This document shows positions 24,891-34,307 of a DNA stretch of 64,000 nt, one piece after another. Source of the DNA: Methylobacillus arboreus (GTDB lineage Bacteria; Pseudomonadota; Gammaproteobacteria; Burkholderiales; Methylophilaceae); assembly GCF_020532725.1 (NCBI RefSeq), contig NZ_JAJAVC010000006.1, positions 248,001-312,000 of the forward strand, written 5' to 3'. The notes under the pieces were generated by a model that had not been told where the DNA came from, did no database searches, and saw only the letters and a list, made by a program, of their open reading frames with translations. The translations under genes and the position numbers were made by a program. Positions within the stretch are counted from its first letter, which is position 1. Each line of letters opens with the position of its first letter.

Positions 24891-26030
24891 ATGGCCAAGC
24901 TTAGCCTGCAGCGATTGGGCAAACGCTTTGCCCAGACGGTCATCCTTAAGGAAATCGACCTCGATATCGCTTCGGGCGAGTTCATCGTCCTGGTCGGTCC
25001 TTCGGGTTGCGGCAAGTCCACGCTGCTGCGCATCCTGGCCGGCCTGGAAGAAGCCGACGAAGGCCAAGTAATCCTCGACGGCCGCAGCATCAACCGCCTG
25101 CCTCCGCGCGAACGCAACATGGCCCTTGTGTTCCAGGACTACGCACTATATCCGCACAAGACCGTTTATGACAATCTGGCCTTCGGCCTCAGCATCCGCG
25201 GCACCCAAAAGCATGAAATCCAGCAAAAGGTACATGCCGCCGCCGATCTGCTGCAGCTGACAGGCTTGTTGCAACGCAAGCCTGCTGCCCTTTCCGGCGG
25301 CCAGCGCCAGCGCGTCGCCATCGGCCGTGCGCTCGTACGCGAAGCCCAACTTTTCCTGTTTGACGAGCCACTATCCAATCTGGATGCCAAGCTGCGCACC
25401 GAGATGCGCATGGAGATCAAGCGCCTGCACCAGCGCCTGGGCAAAACCATGATCTACGTCACGCATGACCAGGTGGAGGCGATGACACTGGCCGACCGCA
25501 TCGCCGTCATCAACCATGGCCGTATAGAGCAGCTGGGCACGCCTGCGGAAATCTACCAATTCCCGGCCACGACATTTGTCGCAGGCTTCATGGGTGCGCC
25601 GCCAATGAACCTGCTCACACTGCCTTTGCAGTGGTCAGCCGGAAACGCCACAGCGTTCATCGCAGGGCAGGCATTGCCTACCCATCCTCTGGAAAACACT
25701 TCGGAAAAGGAAATTACGCTCGGCATCCGGCCGGAACACTTGCGCATCAACGACTCTACCCTCAATGGCCAGCCAGGCCTGCTCCTGAACGCTGCGGTTG
25801 AGCTAGTCGAACCGCTGGGTTCCGAGACCATTGCCACATTGCGCCTGGAACAGCCTACGGCGAATCTTGAGCAATACACCGTGCAGGCCCGCTTTCCAGG
25901 CAACCAGTCCATATCGAACGGGCAAAATCTGCAAGTCCATGTCGCCTATGCCAACCTCCACTGGTTTGACAGCAATAGCGGCATTCGCCTTACCACCAGC
26001 CAAGCCAGCAGTGCGGAGCAGGTAGCGTGA
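24891..26030 (+). CDS. CUT1-type ABC sugar importer, ATP-binding subunit
   Basis: The 379-residue protein belongs to the MalK/UgpC group. It has Walker A GPSGCGKSTLLRIL, signature LSGGQRQRVAIGRAL, Walker B LFLFDEPLSNLDAKLR and the H-loop YVTHDQVEAMTLADR. The C-terminal OB-fold (TOBE) domain (about 240-379) includes LGIRPEHLRI. It is the first gene of a rightward operon with a binding protein and two permeases. The GAPPMNLL segment is nearer to UgpC/trehalose-type than to E. coli MalK. The substrate is probably a di- or oligosaccharide or a sugar derivative. Confidence 0.93.
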   Translation: MAKLSLQRLGKRFAQTVILKEIDLDIASGEFIVLVGPSGCGKSTLLRILAGLEEADEGQVILDGRSINRLPPRERNMALVFQDYALYPHKTVYDNLAFGLSIRGTQKHEIQQKVHAAADLLQLTGLLQRKPAALSGGQRQRVAIGRALVREAQLFLFDEPLSNLDAKLRTEMRMEIKRLHQRLGKTMIYVTHDQVEAMTLADRIAVINHGRIEQLGTPAEIYQFPATTFVAGFMGAPPMNLLTLPLQWSAGNATAFIAGQALPTHPLENTSEKEITLGIRPEHLRINDSTLNGQPGLLLNAAVELVEPLGSETIATLRLEQPTANLEQYTVQARFPGNQSISNGQNLQVHVAYANLHWFDSNSGIRLTTSQASSAEQVA

Positions 26031-27295
26031 TGAGCATCACCCCCCCATTGCGCATCATTGGCCTGTGCCTGCTCCTGCTGACGGCAATCCCGGCGCAGGC
26101 AGAAACCGTGCTGCGCGTCTTCATCGGCGGCGCAGCGCAGCGCCCGGATTTATTCCGCACATTGGCTGACCGCTATGAGGCCAGCCATCCCGGCATCCGC
26201 ATAGAAATCGGCAGCGGGGCCTCCACTTCCGAGCTGCAACGCAAATACCTTTCCGTACTGCTCAATGCGCACGACCCGAGCTTTGATGCCTTGATGCTGG
26301 ATATCGTCCATCCATACCAGTTTGCCACTGCGGGCTGGATTGCGCCTCTCGACCCCTATTTCGGCGAAGAAAGGGAAAAATTGCTGGCCGACGGCCTGCC
26401 GGTCTACCGCCAGACCAACCTGGTCAAGGACAAGCTCTACACCTTGCCTGCGGTAACCGACGCCATGTTCATGTACTACCGCAAGGATCTGCTGTCGCAA
26501 TACGGCATCGCCCCACCGCAAACCTGGCAGGAGCTGGAAACTGCCGCGCAGACCATCCTCAAGCAAGAGAAAAAGCCTCTCCTGCAAGGACTTTCTATCC
26601 AGGGCGCGCCGATTGAAGGCACGGTGTGCAGCTTTTTGCTGCCTTACTGGAGCCAGGGCAAAGATATCCTGGATGCCAACGGCAAGCTGGCGCTGGATAA
26701 ACCCGCGGCATTGCGCAGCCTGCAACTGTGGAAAGGCCTGATCGAGAAGAACGTGATCCGCCGCCACGTTGCCGAGGTCAAGACCGGCGACACCGTCAAT
26801 ACATTCAAGGCCGGCAATGCCATTTTCGCGATCAACTGGGGGTTCGCCTGGGGCGTGTTCCAGAACGACGCGGACTCTCGCGTCAAGGACAAGGTCGGCA
26901 TCATCCGCATGCCAGCGATGCAAGACGGGGAACATGCCACCTGCCTGGGCGGCTGGCAGTGGGCGCTCTCCAACTATTCGCGCAACAAGGCGCAGACAGC
27001 CGACTTCCTGCGCTTCTTGGCATCGCCTGAAAGCGTGCGCTACATCACCCTGCAAGGCGCGCTGCTGCCGCCTTACCTTTCGCTTTATGACGACGCGGAT
27101 GTCCAGGCCATCATTCCCTGGCTCAACAATGCCAAACCTGCCCTGATGGGCGCCAAGTCACGTCCGCTGACCCCGCGCTACGCCCAGGTATCGGACGTGC
27201 TGCGCATATCGACTTCCGCCGTGCTGGCGGGCTCGCTGACAGCCGAAGAAGGCCTGGAAGACATCAGCCGCCGGCTGGAAAGGATATTGCGTTGA
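26030..27295 (+). CDS. ABC sugar importer, periplasmic substrate-binding protein
   Basis: The 421-residue precursor has a signal peptide (about 1-25, ending PAQAE) and a family-1 extracellular solute-binding fold, with GWIAPLDPYF, YRKDLL, TWQELETAAQ and GNAIFAINWGFAWGVF. The pattern resembles trehalose/maltose-type binding proteins. ATG at 26030 overlaps the ATPase stop (TGATG); the codon before it, GTG, is an alternative start. No lipobox is visible, so it is soluble in the periplasm. Confidence 0.92.
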   Translation: MSITPPLRIIGLCLLLLTAIPAQAETVLRVFIGGAAQRPDLFRTLADRYEASHPGIRIEIGSGASTSELQRKYLSVLLNAHDPSFDALMLDIVHPYQFATAGWIAPLDPYFGEEREKLLADGLPVYRQTNLVKDKLYTLPAVTDAMFMYYRKDLLSQYGIAPPQTWQELETAAQTILKQEKKPLLQGLSIQGAPIEGTVCSFLLPYWSQGKDILDANGKLALDKPAALRSLQLWKGLIEKNVIRRHVAEVKTGDTVNTFKAGNAIFAINWGFAWGVFQNDADSRVKDKVGIIRMPAMQDGEHATCLGGWQWALSNYSRNKAQTADFLRFLASPESVRYITLQGALLPPYLSLYDDADVQAIIPWLNNAKPALMGAKSRPLTPRYAQVSDVLRISTSAVLAGSLTAEEGLEDISRRLERILR

Positions 27296-28215
27296 GCGTG
27301 CGCACACTTTTCAGTCGGCAACAGGACGGCCTGCGCAACAGGCTGGGGGATATCAGTGAAGCATCGCTGGCGTTCTGGCTATTGCTGCCCGCGACTCTGC
27401 TGCTGGGACTGATTGTCGTTTATCCAGTCGCCAAGGTCATCCATGACAGCTTGTACTCCATCAGCCTGTTCAGCGAGAGCGGCCCAGTTTTCATCGGCCT
27501 GGCCAATTATGCCGATGCCCTACGCGACCCGGATGTCTGGCGCGCCGTCCGCTTCACGCTGGCCTTGTGCATCGTCACCGTTCCCGGTGCATTGCTGGTC
27601 GGCCTGGTGCTGGCGCTGCTCGCCGACCGCCAGTGGAAATGGCGCTGGCCGGTGCGGCTGGCGCTCCTGCTGCCCTGGGCATTGCCGCTGGCATTCTCCG
27701 GCATGATCTTCGCCTGGTTCTTCAATACCGAATACGGCGTGGTCAATGACCTGTTGCGCCGTGCCGGGTTTGCGCCCATCTCTTTCCTGCTGATCCCGCA
27801 ATGGGGTTTCCTCGCCATCTGCATTGCCACCATCTGGAAGACATCCTCCTTTGTTGCGCTGATCCTGCTCGCAGGCCTGCAAACCATCCCGCGCAGCCTG
27901 TACGAAGCAGCCGAACTGGAAGGTGCCAGCCGCTGGCAAATTTTCCACCACGTCACATTACCATTGCTGGTTCCCGCGCTGATGGTTGCGCTGATCTTCC
28001 GCACCATCAGCGCATTGCAATCCTTCGATATCCCGTATGCCATGACGCAAGGCGGCCCGGCGCGGTACACGGAAACGCTTTCCATCCTGATCAACACCAC
28101 CGCCATCGAATACATGGATGTCGGTTATGGTTCCGCCCTTGCAGTGCTGCTATTCGTTCTTTCCATGGCCGTGAGCTCGATCTACCTGCGCAAGCTATAC
28201 AAGGGGACGCTGTGA
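27292..28215 (+). CDS. ABC sugar importer, permease subunit 1 (MalF-like)
   Basis: The 307-residue protein has six membrane segments and the EAA loop YEAAELEGASRWQIFHHVTLP near residue 205, which docks on the ATPase. The likely start is TTG 27292, overlapping the binding-protein stop by 4 bases and preceded by AGGA; GTG 27298 is an alternative. Its SLYSISLFSESGPVFIGLANY first periplasmic loop is typical of MalF/UgpA-type CUT1 permeases. Confidence 0.92.
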   Translation: MSVRTLFSRQQDGLRNRLGDISEASLAFWLLLPATLLLGLIVVYPVAKVIHDSLYSISLFSESGPVFIGLANYADALRDPDVWRAVRFTLALCIVTVPGALLVGLVLALLADRQWKWRWPVRLALLLPWALPLAFSGMIFAWFFNTEYGVVNDLLRRAGFAPISFLLIPQWGFLAICIATIWKTSSFVALILLAGLQTIPRSLYEAAELEGASRWQIFHHVTLPLLVPALMVALIFRTISALQSFDIPYAMTQGGPARYTETLSILINTTAIEYMDVGYGSALAVLLFVLSMAVSSIYLRKLYKGTL

Positions 28216-29033
28216 TGCTGAAGCTGCCCTTGCGCTGGATTGCTGCTGCCGTGTTGTTGATCAATGGCTTCTTCCCGGCCTTGTGGATATTGCTGACTTC
28301 GTTCAAGAGCGATATTGAGCTTGCCCAGACGCCGATCACCTGGCTGCCGCAGAATCCCGGCCTGAGCAATTACATCCATGCATTCAGCGACCAGCCCTTG
28401 CTGCTGTTCCTTGGCAACAGCTTCGCTGTCGCCCTGCTTTCCACCCTGCTCACGCTGTTTGCCGCCACCGGCGCCGCCTATGCATTGACCCGGCTGCACC
28501 TGCGCCACCGCGGGCTGATTCTCACCTTGCTCGTCGCCGTGGCGATGTTCCCGCCCGCCACCCTGCTGGTGCCATTGTTCGAGATCATGCGCGGCCTGGG
28601 TCTGATCAACACCTACGGCGCGCTGATCCTGCCTTATGCCGTGCAAAGCCTGCCGGTGTGCACACTGGTGCTGGCAAGCTTTTTCCAGCAAGTACCCAAG
28701 GACATCGAAAACGCCGCCATGCTCGATGGCTGCACCAGGCTGCAGGCACTCTACCGCATCGTCCTGCCACTGTCCGCTCCGGGCGTGTTTACCGCCAGCA
28801 TTCTCGCTTTCGTCAATTCCTGGGACGAGTTCCTGCTGGCATTGACGCTGAATGCCGCGCCTGGCAGCCGCACCCTGCCCGTGGGCATCATGCTCTACCA
28901 GGGCGAATTCACCTTTCCGTGGCCGGTCATTTCTGCCGCACTGGTGGTCGCCATCGTACCGCTCGCCATCCTCATCATTGTGTTCCAGGAGCGGGTCATC
29001 AGCGGACTGACGACAGGAGGCATCAAGGGATGA
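28215..29033 (+). CDS. ABC sugar importer, permease subunit 2 (MalG-like)
   Basis: The 272-residue protein has six membrane segments and the EAA loop IENAAMLDGCTRLQALYRIVLP near residue 175. The ATG at 28215 overlaps the stop of permease 1 (TGATG). It ends 84 bases before a TonB-dependent receptor gene. Outer-membrane import followed by this ABC system would make a full path across both membranes for a substrate too large or too scarce for porins. Confidence 0.92.
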   Translation: MLKLPLRWIAAAVLLINGFFPALWILLTSFKSDIELAQTPITWLPQNPGLSNYIHAFSDQPLLLFLGNSFAVALLSTLLTLFAATGAAYALTRLHLRHRGLILTLLVAVAMFPPATLLVPLFEIMRGLGLINTYGALILPYAVQSLPVCTLVLASFFQQVPKDIENAAMLDGCTRLQALYRIVLPLSAPGVFTASILAFVNSWDEFLLALTLNAAPGSRTLPVGIMLYQGEFTFPWPVISAALVVAIVPLAILIIVFQERVISGLTTGGIKG

Positions 29034-29117
29034 ACTGTTTCTCAACCTTCAGGGTTTCCCGGCAACGGGTACCAAACTTTACTGCACCAACTTTACAAAT
29101 AGATTAGGGGAATTTGT

Positions 29118-31403
29118 ATGAAACCAAACCACACTCATCTGCAACAGTTCCGGCGCCGGGGTATTGGCTTGGCGCTGGCATCTGCGCTGCTTTCCGGTGG
29201 CATGTCTGCCGTAATCGCTGCCGAAGGCGATGCTGAAGCCCAAACTGAAAACACGCCAGCTACCGCCGAGCAGGAAGCCCAGCCTGCGCTTGGCACCATC
29301 ACTGTCACCGCCACCCGCCGTGAAGCCAGCCTACAATCCATTCCGGTCGCGGTCTCAGTATTGGATGGACGCAAACTCGAGCAATCCAACCTCAACAGCA
29401 TCCAGACCATTGCCAACGAAGTACCCAGCCTGACCTTCCGCCAGCAGGGCGGCAACAAGGATTCCTCCATCTTCATCCGCGGCGTGGGCACCATCTCCAC
29501 CTCACCCGGCATCGAACCTACCGTCTCGACCGTGATCGATGGCGTCGTGTATGCCCGCCCAGGCCAAGCGACACTGGATCTGCTTGACGTGGAGCGCATT
29601 GAAGTATTGCGCGGCCCGCAAGGCACGCTATTCGGCAAAAACGCTTCTGCTGGCGTCATCAATATCGTCTCCAAGGAGCCCAGCGCCGACACGCACGCTT
29701 ATGTAGACGCTTCCTACTATGAAGGCGGGGAAAAACGTATCCGCTTCGGCCTTTCCGGCACATTGGTGCCTGACCTGCTCTACGCGTCCATCAACGGTCT
29801 CTGGGCCGACTATGACGGCAATGTGAAGAACGTGCTCGGCGGCCGTCTCAACGGTTATGAACGTGAAGGCGCCCGTGCCAAGTTCCTGCTGACACCGACC
29901 GAAGACCTCGACATCACCCTGATTGCCGACTACACCCATGGCACGAATGGTGTTAGTTCAGTCCCTTACCAATCCAGCAACGGCGCCTTCATCCAGGCCA
30001 TCAGCCCTGTCGTGCCAAGCAAGGGCAACCGCACAATCCGCAGCGATGGCAGGAACGAAGTCACCGATACTAACCAGGGGATTTCCGCACAAGTTGACTG
30101 GCGAATCAATGATTACACCCTGACGTCAATTACTGCGTTCCGCACCTGGGACAACACACAGAACACTTCCACATCGCAGATAGGCAACAATTACGACCCC
30201 AGCAGAATCACCAGCGATTTTCCAGCAACATACGATAGAGGCACGGTGGATTCCAAGCAGTTCTCACAGGAAGTCCGCATTGCATCACCCAAGGAAGGCT
30301 TCCTCGAATATGTGGCAGGTATCTATTACCTCAAGAGCAAGACCGATGAAGTCTATCAGCGCAGCGGTACGACCGATACCGGCACAAACTTCTTCGGACG
30401 TTCCGACTATAGCGTGGACAGTGACAGTATCTCGCTATTTGGCGAGAGCACTTTGAACTTCACTCCCGAGTTCCGCGGCATTGCCGGTCTGCGTTATACG
30501 CATGACGAACTTTCTTTCGATCATGTACGTAACAGCATTCTTCCCACATTCACAGGAGGTGTCAGACCCAATCAGCCACTCAGGAAAGGGGACACCAGCG
30601 CAAGCGAATACTCTGGACGGCTGGGTGCGCAGTATGACTTGAGCGAGGATGTGATGACCTACGCCACGTATTCCCGCGGCTACAAAGGTCCGGCCTACAA
30701 CGTCTTTTTCAATATGTTCGACGGCAACAATGATACCGAGGCATTGGCGCCCGAAACCTCCAACTCTTTCGAGGTCGGCCTGAAATCTGCATGGCTAAAC
30801 AATCGCCTCATCTTCAATGCCGCGGCTTTTTATACCAAGTATAAAAACTACCAGGCCAATATCCCAGACTATGTAGGTACCAACCTCGTATACCGGCTCA
30901 TCAATGCGGGTGAGGTCTCCACTCGTGGTGTGGAGTTGGATGCCAATGCCAAAGTCACTTCCCGGCTGAGCCTGTCTGGATCGCTGGCCTATGTTGATTC
31001 ACGGATAGACAATATCAATTGCCCTCCAGGCGCTACTGATTGCCTAGTCAATGGCAAGCCTCTACCGTATGCACCCAAGTGGAAATCCGTCGTTCGTGCC
31101 AACTATGCCATTCCTCTCAACAACGGCTATGTGGTTGACCTTGGCACTGACTACATCTGGCAAAGCAAGCAACAATTCCTGCTGATGCCACAGACAGACA
31201 ACACAATACAGGAAGCCTACGGCATCTGGAATGCCAGTGTTGCACTCTCCACCCAGGATGGTTGGCGCTTTGCCCTAGTCGGCCGCAACCTGCTGGACCG
31301 TTCATATGCCACCAACTTGTCTAGCAACGTCTTTGGTATTCAGCGCTTCGTCCCCCGTGACGACGCCCGCTACTTCGGCGTCCAAGTGAGGAAGGACTTC
31401 TAG
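29118..31403 (+). CDS. TonB-dependent outer-membrane receptor
   Basis: The 761-residue precursor has a signal peptide (about 1-35), a plug domain (about 55-170, with RGVGTISTSPGIEPTVSTVIDG and VEVLRGPQGTLFGKNASAG-like sequence), and a 22-strand barrel ending in the C-terminal Phe of VRKDF. A probable TonB box is GTITVTATRR. It resembles the FecA-like receptors used for siderophores and also for sugars and organosulfur compounds. A ribosome site AGGGGA precedes the ATG. Its place between a sugar ABC importer and a flavin monooxygenase points to organic substrate uptake rather than iron; that is inference. Confidence 0.92.
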   Translation: MKPNHTHLQQFRRRGIGLALASALLSGGMSAVIAAEGDAEAQTENTPATAEQEAQPALGTITVTATRREASLQSIPVAVSVLDGRKLEQSNLNSIQTIANEVPSLTFRQQGGNKDSSIFIRGVGTISTSPGIEPTVSTVIDGVVYARPGQATLDLLDVERIEVLRGPQGTLFGKNASAGVINIVSKEPSADTHAYVDASYYEGGEKRIRFGLSGTLVPDLLYASINGLWADYDGNVKNVLGGRLNGYEREGARAKFLLTPTEDLDITLIADYTHGTNGVSSVPYQSSNGAFIQAISPVVPSKGNRTIRSDGRNEVTDTNQGISAQVDWRINDYTLTSITAFRTWDNTQNTSTSQIGNNYDPSRITSDFPATYDRGTVDSKQFSQEVRIASPKEGFLEYVAGIYYLKSKTDEVYQRSGTTDTGTNFFGRSDYSVDSDSISLFGESTLNFTPEFRGIAGLRYTHDELSFDHVRNSILPTFTGGVRPNQPLRKGDTSASEYSGRLGAQYDLSEDVMTYATYSRGYKGPAYNVFFNMFDGNNDTEALAPETSNSFEVGLKSAWLNNRLIFNAAAFYTKYKNYQANIPDYVGTNLVYRLINAGEVSTRGVELDANAKVTSRLSLSGSLAYVDSRIDNINCPPGATDCLVNGKPLPYAPKWKSVVRANYAIPLNNGYVVDLGTDYIWQSKQQFLLMPQTDNTIQEAYGIWNASVALSTQDGWRFALVGRNLLDRSYATNLSSNVFGIQRFVPRDDARYFGVQVRKDF

Positions 31404-31405
31404 CC

Positions 31406-32713
31406 ATGAGCCAACCCCGTCAACTCAGCCTGGGCGCGTTTCTCATCCGCAATGGCCACCATGTGGCCGGATGGCGCTACCCGGACAATGTGCTGGATGA
31501 CGATCCGTTTGCCGTCTACAAGGAAGCAGCGGAGTTGGCTGAAGCGGCAAACTTCGACGCCGTGTTCTTTGCCGATGCGCTCACCGCGGCTGCCGGCCCT
31601 GCGGGGCTGGAGCCGCTGACGTTGCTCAGCGCGCTGGCAGCGGTGACCAAGCGCATCGGCCTGATCGGCACGGCGACCACCACCTATAACGAGCCTTACC
31701 ATATCGCGCGCAAATTCGCTTCTCTCGACCAGATTTCGCGCGGGCGTAGCGGCTGGAACCTGGTGACCTCGGACAATGCGTCCGAATCAGCCAATTTCGG
31801 CCTGCCACAGCATGTTTCTCATGCCGAGCGCTATGCCAGGGCACGGGAGTTTTATGACGTGGTGACCGGTTTGTGGGATAGCTGGGAAGAAGGCGCCTTT
31901 CTCAACGACAAGGAGAAAGGCATCTGGTTTGACCGCAGCAAGCTGCATGCGCTTGACCACCACGGCAAGCACTTCAATGTCGCCGGGCCGCTCAATGTGG
32001 CGCGCAGCCCGCAAGGGCGGCCGGTGATCGTACAGGCAGGCGGTTCCCAGGCAGGGCGCGAGCTGGCCGCAGAAACGGCGGAAGTGGTATTCACTGCCCA
32101 CCCCACGCTGTCATCGGCGCAGGATTTCTACCGCGACCTCAAGGAACGGCTGGCAAAATACGGCAGGCAGCCGGACAGCCTCAAGATCATGCCCGGCATC
32201 TTCAGTATTATTGGCAAGACACAGGCAGAAGCTGAGGCCAAGTTCAACAAGCTGCAGGAGCTGGTGGACCCCGAATCCGGCCTGGCATTGCTGGGACGCA
32301 TGATAGGCAACTTCGACCTTTCCGCCTATCCGGTGGATGGCCCGCTGCCGGAACTGCCGCTGACCGACAACGGCCAGCAAAGCCGGCAGAAATTGCTGAC
32401 CGAGCTGGCGCAGGGGGAAAACCTGACCATTCGCCAACTGTATCTCAGGATCGCCGGCGCGCGCGGCCACCTCACAGTGATCGGCACAGCGGCAACCGTT
32501 GCGGATAAAATACAGGAATGGTTCGAGCAAGGCGGTGCCGACGGCTTCAACGTCATGGCGCCCTGGCTGCCGGGAGGCCTGCGCGACTTCACCGAACTGG
32601 TAGTACCGGAACTGCAGCGCCGCGGCATTTTCCGCACGCAATACCAGGGCAGCACGCTGCGCGAACACCTGGGATTGCAAAAACCGGTCAACCGGTACAG
32701 CAAGACTGCGTAA
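31406..32713 (+). CDS. Flavin-dependent monooxygenase of the NtaA/SnaA/DszA family
   Basis: The 435-residue protein is a bacterial-luciferase-like TIM barrel of the group that includes nitrilotriacetate monooxygenase component A and DszA. Family features are SLGAFLIRNGHHVAGWRYP near the start, RSGWNLVTSDNASESANFG near residue 112-130, and PVIVQAGGSQAGRELAA near 208-224. These enzymes use reduced FMN and oxygen to cleave C-N or C-S bonds. It needs a flavin reductase; the nearest flavoprotein here is the KefF-like gene 12 kb away. It starts 2 bases after the TonB-receptor stop and ends at a strong terminator. Confidence 0.9.
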   Translation: MSQPRQLSLGAFLIRNGHHVAGWRYPDNVLDDDPFAVYKEAAELAEAANFDAVFFADALTAAAGPAGLEPLTLLSALAAVTKRIGLIGTATTTYNEPYHIARKFASLDQISRGRSGWNLVTSDNASESANFGLPQHVSHAERYARAREFYDVVTGLWDSWEEGAFLNDKEKGIWFDRSKLHALDHHGKHFNVAGPLNVARSPQGRPVIVQAGGSQAGRELAAETAEVVFTAHPTLSSAQDFYRDLKERLAKYGRQPDSLKIMPGIFSIIGKTQAEAEAKFNKLQELVDPESGLALLGRMIGNFDLSAYPVDGPLPELPLTDNGQQSRQKLLTELAQGENLTIRQLYLRIAGARGHLTVIGTAATVADKIQEWFEQGGADGFNVMAPWLPGGLRDFTELVVPELQRRGIFRTQYQGSTLREHLGLQKPVNRYSKTA

Positions 32714-32736
32714 CATCTGCCGATAGTTAGCCACTC

Positions 32737-32768
32737 AATGCCTGGTGAATATTCACCAGGCATTTTTA
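32737..32768 (+). terminator. Rho-independent terminator after the monooxygenase gene
   Basis: AATGCCTGGTGAAT (32737-32750) and ATTCACCAGGCATT (32751-32764) form a perfect 28-base palindrome followed by TTT. It probably ends the ABC-TonB-monooxygenase transcript. It lies only about 23 bases from the alkaline phosphatase start, so the promoter of that gene must overlap it or lie inside the monooxygenase gene. Confidence 0.85.
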
Positions 32769-32790
32769 TATGGGAAAGCATATTGAACAA

Positions 32791-34293
32791 ATGAAACAGA
32801 CACTATTCAAGATTTCCGCGTTTGCGGTCATCATGCTGCTGCATGGGCAGGCAACGGCAGAAGACGCCAACACCTGGTACCAGGATGGCCAGGAAGCCCT
32901 GGCAGCAGCCAAGAAGCTGCAACCCAACACGCGCAAGGCCAGGAACGTAATCCTGTTCGTGGGCGACGGCATGGGGGTTTCCACCGTGACGGCCGCGCGT
33001 ATCCTCGAAGGCCAACTGCAGGGCCGTGATGGCGAGCGCAACAAGCTGGCTTTCGAGAAACTGCCATACCTGGCTTTGTCCAAGACTTATTCTGCCAACC
33101 AGCAAACCTCTGACTCCGCCTCCACCATCACCGCCATCGTCACCGGCGTCAAAACCAACGGCGGCGTGATCTCCGTCGACCAGCGGGTGCGGCATGAAGA
33201 AAAGGATGGCAACAAGGTCGACGCTGCCAGGCTCAAGAGCATTCTAGAGCTTGCCGAGCAACACGGCCGCTCCACAGGCGTCATTTCCACCGCGCGCATC
33301 ACCCATGCCACCCCGGCCGCTACCTATGCCCACACTTCCGCACGCGACTGGGAGTCCGACAACAACATCCCTGCCGGTTCCAGGGTGAAGGATATCGCCT
33401 TGCAACTGGTCGACAACTTCGGTCCCGGCGGCATCGGCGACGGTATCGAAGTCGTGCTGGGTGGCGGGCGCAGCCGTTTTCTGCCTGATACTGTTGATGA
33501 TCCTGAAAATGCCGGACAAAAAGGCGAGCGCCGCGATGGCCGCAACCTGGTGCAGGAATATGCGGACAAGTTTGGCGCGGCTTTCGTCTGGAACCAGGCG
33601 CAATTCGATGCGATCGACCCCGCCAGCACCAAGCGCCTGCTCGGCCTGTTCGAGCGCTCCCATATGCAATACGAGCATGACAGGCCCAACGACCCCGGCA
33701 AGGAACCATCGCTAGCCGCCATGACGGAAAAGGCCATCGACATCCTGAAGAAAAACCCAGAAGGTTATTTTCTCCTGGTCGAGGCGGGCCGCATCGACCA
33801 TGGACACCATGCCAACAATGCCTACCGTGCCCTGACCGAGACCATCGCGTTATCGGACGCCGTGAAGAAAACCCTGGAAAAGGTCAATCTCGATGACACC
33901 CTAGTGATCGTGACGGCCGACCACAGCCATACCATGACGATCGGGGGCTATCCGGAGCGCGGCAATCCTATCCTGGGCAAAGTGAAGGTAGATGGTAAAT
34001 TGAGCAAGGCGGCCGATGGTAACCCATACACCACACTCACCTACGCCAACGGCAAAGGTTACGCGGCCACGTCAGAAGGCCATGCTCCCCGCGGCGGGCG
34101 TATCGAGGACCTGAGCAATATCGACACCGCGCATCCCGACTTTCACCAGGAGGTCACCGTGCCGCTGGGCGGCGAAACCCACGGGGCGGAAGAAGTGGAA
34201 ATCTTTGCAGGCGGCCCGAATGCCCACCTGTTCCAGGGTATTCAGGAGCAGCACTACATCTTCCATGTGATGAAAGATGCATTCGGCTTTTAG
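32791..34293 (+). CDS. Periplasmic alkaline phosphatase
   Basis: The 500-residue precursor hydrolyses phosphomonoesters in the periplasm. I chose the ATG at 32791, which begins a good signal peptide (MKQTLFKISAFAVIMLLHGQ, cleaved near Ala23); an in-frame ATG at 32770 would add seven charged residues. The metal ligand Asp59 (FVGDG), the catalytic Ser109 in TSDSAST, and the metal-binding VEAGRIDHGHH and VTADHSHTM are present. No Pho box is evident. It may be expressed apart from the upstream operon because of the terminator. Confidence 0.92.
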   Translation: MKQTLFKISAFAVIMLLHGQATAEDANTWYQDGQEALAAAKKLQPNTRKARNVILFVGDGMGVSTVTAARILEGQLQGRDGERNKLAFEKLPYLALSKTYSANQQTSDSASTITAIVTGVKTNGGVISVDQRVRHEEKDGNKVDAARLKSILELAEQHGRSTGVISTARITHATPAATYAHTSARDWESDNNIPAGSRVKDIALQLVDNFGPGGIGDGIEVVLGGGRSRFLPDTVDDPENAGQKGERRDGRNLVQEYADKFGAAFVWNQAQFDAIDPASTKRLLGLFERSHMQYEHDRPNDPGKEPSLAAMTEKAIDILKKNPEGYFLLVEAGRIDHGHHANNAYRALTETIALSDAVKKTLEKVNLDDTLVIVTADHSHTMTIGGYPERGNPILGKVKVDGKLSKAADGNPYTTLTYANGKGYAATSEGHAPRGGRIEDLSNIDTAHPDFHQEVTVPLGGETHGAEEVEIFAGGPNAHLFQGIQEQHYIFHVMKDAFGF

Positions 34294-34307
34294 GTTTTTA
34301 TAGGCTG

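Noticed and set aside
27801-28214. Upstream extension of the second permease frame
   Set aside because: The extension overlaps permease 1 by over 400 bases and has no membrane character; the ATG at 28215 gives the normal start.
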